This document shows, piece after piece, positions 1-9,500 of a stretch of DNA of 10,186 bases. Within the stretch, counting starts at the first letter, position 1, and each line of letters begins with the position of its first letter. The stretch is from Baffinella frigidus. Its lineage: Eukaryota; Cryptophyceae; Cryptomonadales; Baffinellaceae. The DNA is taken from contig MU647017.1 in NCBI GenBank assembly GCA_026770585.1, forward strand, positions 57,234 through 67,419, written 5' to 3'. The notes below the pieces were generated by a model. It saw only the letters and a program-made list of their open reading frames with translations, was not told where the DNA came from and ran no database searches. The position numbers and the translations under genes are program-made.

Positions 1-92
1 GTGTTTAGTGTTTAGTGTTTAGTGTTTAGTGTTTGGTGTTTAGTGTTTAGTGTTTGGTGTTTAGTGTTTAGTGTTTAGTGTTTAGTGTTTGG
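1..92. repeat. TTTAGTG heptamer array
   Basis: About thirteen units of ttagtgt, some ttggtgt, period 7. It lies downstream of the stop of the LRR gene. Confidence 0.93.
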
Positions 93-229
93 TGTCCGCC
101 TCCGAATCGTCAGCCGTACTGATTTCGCCGCAAAATGAGAAAATGCGAGGGTTTAGGGTTGAGGGTGTTGCATCTAGGATTCAGGGTTTAGGGTTTAGGG
201 CTCGTAACCTACAGAACATGAGAGAGAGG
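93..229. other. Sequence 3' of the stop
   Basis: A 55-nt unique stretch (93-148), then TTTAGGG-like repeats. A minus-strand frame after CAG at 119-121 reads acidic ADDSEADTKH then a stop, but its phase does not fit exon 16. No polyadenylation signal is recognised. Confidence 0.4.
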
Positions 230-316
230 CTAGTAACCTGAGGCGGAGGCCTCCTCGAAATGGTCCTCCTCCTCCTCCTCCTCCTTGCCTTTTCCCGACT
301 CTTGTAGCGCATCCAC
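230..316 (-). CDS. Exon 16: acidic C-terminal tail and stop
   Basis: Acceptor ACCAG, phase 0. It reads [11 protein letters not shown], six Glu, then [11 protein letters not shown] and TAG at 230-232. The stop sits directly on a possible donor (CTCAG then GTTACT at 237), so the protein either ends here or could splice onward to an unseen exon. The GAG run is a small coding microsatellite. Confidence 0.65.
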   Translation of the reverse strand: MDALQESGKGKEEEEEEDHFEEASASGY

Positions 317-3300
317 CTGGTTTCGGGTTTAGGGTCTAGGGTTCAGGGTTCAGGGTTCAGGGTTAAGAGCCTGGGGAGATGGAGAGGGGGAGGGGCACGG
401 GGGGAAACTAGCCGGATTTTCTCGATCTCTTCCCTAGCCCCATCAACCCTAAATCCTAACCCCTCAACCCGAACCCTCAACCCTCAACCCGAACCCTCAA
501 CCCTCAACCCGAAGCCCTGAACAGTAAGAAGTAAGCGGCAAAGCGTACCAGGCGGATTTTCTCGATCTCGTCGAGCGGGAGCATCTTCGTGAGAGTGAGA
601 GTGGGAGGGAGAGAGAGAAGGAGAGTGAGAGAGACAGTGCGACAGTGAGACAGTGAGACTAAGCGGGGTTGGAGAGGGGGTGATGGAGAGGGAGGGAGGG
701 AGAGAGAGAGGGAGGGAGGGAGGGAGGGAGGGAGGGAGAGAGAAAGAAAGAAAACAAGAGAGAAAGCAAGAGGAAGGGGGGCAACCAGGCGGATTTTCTC
801 GATCTCGTCGAGCGGGAGCATCTTCAGATTCGCCTCGTCCTTCACCCACCTGCCGTAGTGTGTAGGCCATTAGTGTGTAGCGTTTAGTGTTGAGGGTTTG
901 GTGATAGGGGTTTGGGGTTTGGGGTTTGGGGTTTAGGGTTTGGTTTTAGGGTTTAGGGTTGGGGGTGAGGTGAGGGGTTTGGGGTTTAGAGTGTAGGGTG
1001 TATGGTTTGGGTTTACGGTTTAAGATCAGGGTTTGGGGGTTAGGGATTAGGGTTTTGTGTTTTGTGTTTTGGTGTTAGGGTTTAGGGGGTTAGGATTTGG
1101 GGTTTGGGGTTTGGGGTTTGGGGTTTGGGGTTTGGGGTTTGGGGTTTGGGGTTTGTTGAGTACTTGCGGAGGTCAGCCATGCGCTTGATGTCGAATTCGT
1201 TGGTCATAATATCGTAGAGGTCCACCATTTCGTTGTCCTCGAAAAACGTCCTGCCAAGAGCCGACGAGTGTGCTTAGGAAGGCGACGCGTCGAGGGAGCA
1301 GACGAGTGTGTCTGGGAGACACACGCGTGTGTCGACGGAGCATACACAGTGTGTCGAAGCAGCACGCCCCCGTTGGGGTTTGGCAATAGAGGTCCACCAT
1401 TTCATTGTCCTCGAAAAACGTCCTGCCAGCACGCGTTGTTAAATTTAGGGGGTTGGGTTGAGGTTTCTACAGGATGGACCCCATAGGTCGCTGCCAGCTT
1501 CATTTTGGTTCTGCATGTTCTAGCTCTGCCTCACTCGGGTTGACCGACTTTTCTCAAGTTGACCCGCGAGTGTTCCAGTACAAATCCGTCAACTTTGGAG
1601 CGGGAAAGAAGCCGGGCTCAACAAAGTGGTGAGCCCAAATAGACAGAGAGAACCACCAGCCCCCGTCATGGTCGCAGATCGCCTTTTTCAGTCATCTTGC
1701 TTGATTTGTACCTTTTCTGTTCGTTTGATTTGAGGTCGCCGGAACCCAGCGACTTGTCTTTTCACGTTTCAGGTTTTAGATTTTCGGGTTTAGGGTTTAG
1801 GGTTTCGGGTTTAGGGTTTAGGGTTTAGGGTTTAGGGTTTATAGAGACCTGAGGGTGACGTTGGCGCGGATCTTGACCACCTGGTTTTGGGTTCAGGGTT
1901 CAGGGTTCAGGGTTCAGGGTTCAGGGTGCAGGATTCAGGGTTTAGGGTTTGGGGTTTAGGGTTTACTGTTTCAGGGTTTAGGGTTTAGGGTTCAGGGTTT
2001 CGGGTTCAGGGTTTAGGGTTTAGGGTTTCGGGTTTCGGGTTTCGGGTTTCGGGATTCGGGTGTAGGGGTTCGGCACCTTCTTGGGCGGCGCGGCAGCCTC
2101 GATCTGCGTCTCGAGGTTGAGCGTCGCGAACGTGTTCTCCGAAATGTTCAGCCGCGTCAGCCCTGGGGAGAAAGGTTCAGCCGCGTCAGCCCTGGGGGGA
2201 AAGGTTCAGCCGCGTCAGTCCTGGGGAGAAAGGTTCAGCCGCGTCAGCCATGGGGGGAACGGTTCAGCCGCGTCAGCCCTGGGGGAAAGGTTCAGCCGCG
2301 TCAGCCCTGGGGGGAAAGGTTCAGCCGCGTCAGCCCTGGGGGGAAAGGTTCAGCCGCGTCAGCCCAGGTGCGTTTCGTGTTTCGTGTTTCGTGTTGAGTG
2401 TTTAGTGTTTAGTGTTTAGCGTATAGTGTATAGTGTTTAGTGTTTAGTGTTTAGTGTTTAGTATTTAGGGGAGTAAGCCCTGGGGGGAAGGGACGCGTGC
2501 GATGGCGATGAATGGGTTCAGATTGAGTAGGGTTACATGTTGAAGGGAGCATGCGTTTATGAATTGGTGTTCATCTACAACCAAGCATGCACGTGCAGAT
2601 GGGGGGGGGCACCGCCCATGTTCACTTGAGGGTTTGGTGGTCAGGGTTTAGGGCTTAGGGTTTAGGATTTGGTGGTCTGGGTTTAGGGGTTAGGGTTACC
2701 AGTGATGTTCTTGAGAGAGGCGGGGAGGACCTCAGCGTCCACACCAACGTGATGATACGGACCCCCTTTGCGCTCTTTCGCTCTCCAGCGGGGAGGCAAC
2801 ACCTTAAAGGGGTTGAAAGACTTCCACCTGAACCCGAGTGCAGATTCTGGACTCCGACTTTCTTCTGTGCCGAGGTCGCTCGGGAGCGGCACCGTCTTAT
2901 TCTCTGACTTGCATTTTCTCTACAAACACGCATGCGCGTGCAGAAGGGGGGGAGTGAGATGGAGGGGAGGAGAGAGGGGTGGAGAGAGAGAGGAGGGGGA
3001 GAGAGAGGAAGAGCGAGAGGGCGAGAGGGCGAGCGGGTGAGATGAAGAAATGGAGAGATAGCGAGATGGAGAGAGAAATGTGCAGAAGGGGGGGGGGCAC
3101 CGGTCATGTTCTTGAGGGAGGCGGGGAGGTCCTTCGTCAGCAGGTTCTTGGAGATGTCCAGGTCCGTGCAGATGTTCCTGCCATCAGGGTGAGGCGTTTC
3201 AGGGTTTAGGGTTTGGGGTTTGGGGTTTGGGGTTTGGGGTTTGGGGTTTATGGGTTAGGGTGCAGAGGTAGGGGTTAGGGCTGAAGACCAGATCTTCTTG

Positions 3301-6300
3301 CTGATCTCCTTGAGGGCGCTCTTCTTGAGGACTTGTCCGGGTGTAGCGTTTATGCTTTCGGGTTTAGTGACAGAGGGGAAAGAGGAAATAGTAGGGTTGT
3401 GTCTCGGACCATTTTGTCTCGAGTCTCGGACCCAACTTCTCGAGAAATAACGAAACTTGTTTTCACCCTAAACCCTCTCTTTCCGAAAGAGAGGGTTTAG
3501 GGTGAAAACAGGTTTCGAGGAGAGGGAGAGCATTCACTCACCATATTTCCTTGATCATCTCCTTGAGGGTGCTCTCCTCTAGGGTTTTGGGTTTAAAGTT
3601 TATGGTTTAGGGTTAAGAATCTAGGGTTTAGTTAGGGTTCAGGTCGTATTTAGGGTAACCAGATCTCCTTGATGATATCCTGGAGGGTGCTCTCCTTCAA
3701 CGTATCTGCCTACAGATACGCCGGAGCATACACGCCTAGAGCGGACGGATGCACGCCTCGAGCGGAGTGCTCCCAGGTCTGGAAGAACCTCACGGCAAAG
3801 GGAGAGGGAGCGCGGGCATTCACGAGGTTCACGGTTTAGGGTTGAGGGTTATCAACCAGATCTCCTTGATGATTTCCTTGAGGGTGCTCTCCTTGAGCTG
3901 GAAGTTGCGGAAGTTGAGCTTCTGTGTGTTCTTGCAGTCCCTGCGAGGGGTTCGGGTTTAAGGTTTCGGGTTTCGGGTTTCGGGTTTCGGGTTTCGGGTT
4001 TCGGGTTTCGGGTTTCGGGTCTCGTGTTTCGGATACGTGTTCTTGCAGTCCCTGCCTCCAGCGTTTCGAGTCAGGTTTTCGGGCTAGCGTCTCGGGAGTT
4101 AGCTTTCGGGTTTCGATTGGTTTGAAACGTCGGGAGTTTTTCGGGGTTTCGTGTTTAGGCTTCCGGGTTCCTGGTTCCTGGTTTCGGGTTCCTGGTTCCG
4201 GGTTCCGGGTTACGGGTTCCGGGCTTCGGATTTGTGGATTCTGGATCCGGGTTTCGGGATTCGGAAGGCACCAGATGCGCTGCATGAAGTCGATCACCAC
4301 CGAGACCTACGGTTTAGGGTTTGAGGTTTAGGGTTTAGGGTTAAGGGTTTAGGGTTTGGGGTTTGGGGTTTAAGGTTTAGGGGTTATGGTGTGTAGGGTT
4401 CAGGGTTCAGGGTTTAGGGTTTCGGGTTCAGGGTTTCGGATTTCGGGTTTCGGGTTTCGGGTTTCGGGTTTCGAGTTGAGGGGGTAGGGATCGAGACCTC
4501 GCACAGGAGCACCTGCTTTGGCGGCAGCAAGATGCTCGGATTCTTGCCTGTTCAGGGTTCGCGAATAAGGACACACACCGCCTTAGGGTCTTAGGCCCAG
4601 ACCTAGGAGTCTAGGTACCCTTGTAGCCCTACATGTACTCGGCCAGGTCAAAACAGGGTTTAGGGTTTAGGGTTCAGGGTTCAGGGTTAGATGGGGTGCT
4701 CTGAGTGATCAGGGTCGCGTGGGTGTTGAGGGTGTAGAGTGTAGGGTTTCGGGTTTCGGGTTTCGGGTTTCGAGTTTAGGAGGGGGGGGCGGCACCGAAC
4801 TCCAGGACCTCAAGCTGCGTCAGTGCCCCTAGCGACACCTGCGAACACGCCCATCCGTTACGACCCCCATGCGTTACGACCCCATGCGTTACGACCCTTG
4901 GTACTGCTGCGAACAAGGACATGCGTTACGACCCCCTGGCACTGCGGCGAACACGGCCGTGCGTTACGACTCCCTGGCACTGCTGCGAGCAAGAACACCC
5001 GCACACCCGGCACGACCCCCAGACACGCCCGCGAACACCCGCTACCACCATCAGGAGGACACCGGTACGACCTCCTGATGGACCCGCTCACACGTACCGC
5101 CGGGAAGCGGGGGGGGGCAGGGGGGGGATTCCGGTACCGGGAAGCGGGCGATCTTGTTGTCGTTGCAGGACATCTCTTTGAGACACGTGCGGGTGGCAGA
5201 CTATTCGTAAGTTGACATGCTGGGTGTGTGGTACAAACCCGTCAACTTAGCGCGTTGGCAGTACCGGAAATCGGGAGATCTTGTTGTCGTTGAAGGACAT
5301 CTCCTTGAGGGACGTGAGGTTCTGGATCGTGTCTGGAATCTGCACGATCTTGTTCTCATCCATCACCTGTTTGCGCTTTGGGGGTCAGCGTTTAGGGGTT
5401 AGGGTTCAGGGGTTAGGATTTGGGGTTTGGGGTTTGGGGGTTAGGGTTTAGGTCACCTCAGGAAAGGTTACGACACAGGGAAGTACTCTTTCCCGACGAT
5501 TCTAACTTCGCCGGGGGGGGTTGAGAGTTTAGGGTTTGGGGATTAGAGACTAGGAGAAGCCACGTCCTCACGTCATTGAGGGGCCCATCACCGGAACCAG
5601 AAACCCTATTATATACCCTTTACCCTATCCCCATAAACCCCTAAAAACCGAACCCCGCTAAACGGTATTCCCTATACCCCATTCGCCACACGCCAACCGC
5701 CAACCCCTGCGCCCCCCCCTGCTAGGTAGTCCAGTTTAGGGAGGTCGCCGATCTGGTCCTATACCCTATAACCATTATACATTACCCCTAAAAATCAAAC
5801 CCCGAACGCAAAACGCTAACTGCTAACCCCCTCCCCTCCCCCCCAAACAACCCCAGTGTCCCCCCCGCATGCCAGGTAGTCGAGTTCGGGGAGGTCGGCG
5901 ATCTGGTCCGGTAGATACGTGAGCGTGTTGTCAGCACGAGGTCCGTCAGGTTGGTCACCCTCGACTCGAAACCCCTCCAGCCCCAAAACCCTTCACCAGA
6001 AACCCCTCCAACCCTCAACCCTACACCCGAAACCCATCCAACCATCAACACTGCACCCACCCGAAACCCCTCCAACCCTCAACCCTACAGCCTACACCCG
6101 AAACCCCTCAACCCCTCAACCCCTCAACCCTCAACCCCTCAACCCCTCAACCCCTCAAACGCTGAACGCTAAATGTTAAACCCCATACCCCCGTACCAGG
6201 TAGTCGAGTTTCGGGAGGTTGCCGATCTCGTCCGGGAGGTAGATGAGCTTGTTGTACGTCAGGACGAGGTCCGTGAGGTTCGTGAGCAGCCCGATCTCCG

Positions 6301-6559
6301 CCGGGAGCTTCGCGATCTGCCGTGTGTCCAGCACCGCAATGTGTCAGCACTGTGTCAGCACCAGTGTGTGCAGGAAGCTAGTGTGTCAGCACACGAGTGT
6401 CCAGCACCGCACCGAGTCAGCATCGTGTCAGCACCAGTGCGTCATGAACAGCACGTGTGTGCTGAGCACAGCGCTGTGTACGTTTGTCATATAAATATGC
6501 ATATACATATACATATACATATGCATATACATATGCATATACATACATACATACATACA

Positions 6560-6595
<36 letters not shown>

Positions 6596-9500
6596 TATAT
6601 ATATTATATATATATGTGTATATATATATGTATGTATAAATATATGTATTATACAGCACGAGGTCCGTGAGCTTCGTGAGCAGCCCGATCTCCGCCGGGA
6701 GCTTCGCGATCTGGTCCAGGGTTTCGGGTTTAGAGTTTAGGGTTTAGGGTTTAGGGTTTAGGGTTTAGCGATTAGGGTGTGGGGTTTGGGGATTAGGTAT
6801 TAGAGTTTAGAGGTTAGGGTGTGGGGTGAGGGGGTTGGGGATTAGAGATTAGGGATTAGGGTTTAGGGTTTTGGGTTTTGGGTTTTGAGTTTGGGGTGTG
6901 GGGTGTGGGGTGTGGGGTGTGGGGTGTGGGGTGTGGGGTGTGGGGTGTGGGGTGTGGGGTGTGGGGTGTGGGGTGTGGGGCATTAGAATTTGGGGTGTGG
7001 GGTTTGGGGTTTGGGGTTTGAAGAGTGACCTGGTTTTCGATGAGTCATCGACCACGCGTGGTTAGGGAGACTATCTTGAAGATGAGCCGTAGACGCTGAA
7101 CCCTACACCCTGGACGCTAGACCCCAGACGCTGGTTTCGGGTTTCGGGTTTCGGGGCGTTTCTTTTTCCTGACGGGGAGAGCTGCCTTACTTCCTCTTCT
7201 TCTTCTTCTTCTTCTTCTTTTTCTTCATCACTCTCGATATAGGTCCTAAACGAGGCCCTTCAGCCTTGAGTCGAGTGATACAAAAGTCAATGAGCCTTAC
7301 GGAACAGGCCTTAGTGTGGGTCTGGCGGTTTCGGGTTGCGGGAGGACCTGGTTCTCGATGAGGATGAGCTTGGTGAGGGAGATCATCTTGAAGATGAAGC
7401 TGGGGATCTCCTTGATCTGGTTTCCCGTGAAGCACAGCACCTGCGTTTTGTGTTTTTGTCAGCAGTCAGCACCGCGTCAGCACCTGTGTATGTCCAGCAC
7501 CCACCACCATGTCAGCAGTCAGTACTGTGTCAGCACCACGGTGTGTCCAACACGGCAGTCTGTCAGCACCTGCGGGTGTCAGCACCATTTGTCAGCACCT
7601 GCGTTTACCCAGACCCAGCACCGTGTCAGGAGCCATCACTCTGTCAGCCCCGTGTCAGCACACAGAACATTATGTGTCAGCATCACTGTGTGTCCAGCAC
7701 CGCACGGTGTCAACATCAGTGTGTCACGGATCTCATTGATTTGGTTTCCCGTGAAGCACAGCACCTGCATTTTGTGTTTGTTTGGCAGCAGTGAGCACCT
7801 GGGTTTGTCAGCAGTTTGTCAGCAGTCAACACTGTGTCAGCACCAGTGTGTGTCCAGCACTGCAAGGTGTCAGCACAAGAGTGTCCAGTACGACACCCTG
7901 CCAGCACCACTGTTTGTCAAGCACCCAGCACCGTGTCAGCACCAGAGTTTATCTTCGCATACGTTGTATAATCGGTGATATATGACTCTGGGTAGGTGAC
8001 TCTCTAGAGCATCTTTCTTCTCTCGCGTGTCGCCTCCCAGCGCCAACCAACCCTGAGTCTACCACCCTCTTCTTATGCGAGGGCGATACCTCGAGCCGGG
8101 TCATGAGCGCCAGCTCCCTCAGGTTGGAAGACTATTCCTAAGTTGACATGCCGGGTCCGCGGTACACACCCGTCAACTTTAGCGCGAAAAAGAGCCCCGT
8201 CGCACCAAACCGGTGAGCCCAAATAGACTGAGACAGCGCTGGGATACCTCGAGCTCGAGCCCGGACGTGGAAAGGCCGAGGAGGTGCGTTTCACCGGGGG
8301 GCGCACACTCGTTGAGTACCACGAAACGAAGCGTCGCGTTATTACCTCGAGGCTGGTCATGAGCGCAAGCTCCTCGGGGAGATAGTCGATCTTCTGGTCG
8401 ATCAGGATCAGCTTCCGCATCTCCGTCAGCTGAGCCGCGGCCTGGGGTACGCTTTCGGCTTTCGGCTTTCGGGCTTCGGGTTTCGGGCTTCGGGTTTCGG
8501 GTTTCGGGTTTCGGGTTTCGGGTTTCGGGTTAGGGTTTCGGGTTTCGGGTTAAGGGTTTAGGGTGTAGGGTTTAGGGTGTGGGGTGTAGGGTGTAGGGTT
8601 TAGGGTGTAGGGTTTAGGGTTTAGGGTTTAGAAGAAACGGAGGAGAAACGGAGGGGTTAGCGTGGCACTTGAGGGTTGGGGGTAAGCAGTTTGCGTTTCG
8701 GGTGTGGTGTTTGAGGGGTTTCGGGTTTCGGGTTTCGGGTTTCGGGTTAGGTGTTTCGGTTTGAGATTTGGTGTTTCGGGTTTCGGGTTTCGGGGCACTC
8801 ACCTCGCCCAGGCGCTCGCTCGTGATGTGCCCCCCAGGCAGGTGCAGCACCTGCGATCCCAGGTTCGGGCTTCAAGCTTTAGGGTTTAGGGGTTTAGGGT
8901 TTAGGGTGTCAGTCGCTTTACTGCGGCAGTTGCTTTACAGGAGTCGCTTTACTGCATCAGGTGGTTTACAGGACCCTACACCCTACACCCTACACCCTAC
9001 ACCCTGCACCCTACACCCTACACCCTACACCCTGCAGCACCAGCGATGCGAGGTTGGGGGGAGTGGGTGCAGGCTCGTAACCTGTAACGTGATGAGGTGG
9101 TGCAGCCTAAACCCTAAGCCCTAACCCTCCAGGTAACCCTAAACCGTCAAACCTAAACCGTATCAAAGCTGGAAGGTGGGGAGGCAAACGTATCAAAGCT
9201 GGAAGGTGGGGAGGCCGTGGCGCCAGATTTTGGGCGGCAAGTAGGGTTTCGGGTTTCGGGTTTCGGGTTTCGGGTTTCAGGTGTAGGGTTCAGTGTTCAG
9301 TGTTGAGCGTGCAGTGTGCAGTGTTGAGGTTTTAGGGTTCAGTGTTTCGGGGCTCGTAACCTGCAAGGTGGCGAGGTCGTGGTGCCAGATCTCGGCCGGG
9401 AAATCCGGGAAGGCCTTCGGGTTCAGTGTTGAGTGTTTCGGGCTTCGGGTGACGGGTTTTGGGTTGAGGTTGACTTGTAGGTTTCAGGTTTCGGGTTCAG

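Noticed and set aside
1-92. A true chromosome end
   Set aside because: The telomere-like units are degenerate, change orientation and lie throughout gene introns, so they are interstitial.
75-118. A terminal exon after exon 16
   Set aside because: An acceptor CAG and a short acidic frame exist, but the phase that follows from the exon 16 donor gives a different, basic peptide. Not supported.
484-870. Long minus-strand frames rich in Ser, Pro and Leu
   Set aside because: They run through the polypurine tract in intron 15. Only the exon 15 portion (786-849) and its copy at 549 carry real protein signal.
2146-2362. CRISPR-like array (29-bp step, conserved core)
   Set aside because: There are no variable spacers; units are tandem and include an exon start and splice site. 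The setting is eukaryotic.
3836-4331. Frames of 135-154 residues on both strands rich in Gly/Phe/Arg or Pro/Glu/Thr
   Set aside because: Heptamer arrays without stops give such frames in all phases; only exons 9 and 10 within are supported.
4823-5215. 130-residue plus-strand frame with Arg/Pro/Thr repeats
   Set aside because: Follows the intron 6 minisatellite and is antisense to the exon 6 copy.
6173-6670. 165-residue plus-strand frame with His/Ile/Tyr repeats
   Set aside because: Antisense of exon 5 followed by minisatellite and microsatellite translation.
7316-7978. 220-residue plus-strand frame
   Set aside because: It is antisense to exon 4 and otherwise spans the GTGTCAGCAC minisatellite; the composition is repeat-driven.
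9034-9056. An extra exon reading NLASLVLQ
   Set aside because: LRR-like by chance; it aligns better as a decayed copy of the exon 2 acceptor region.
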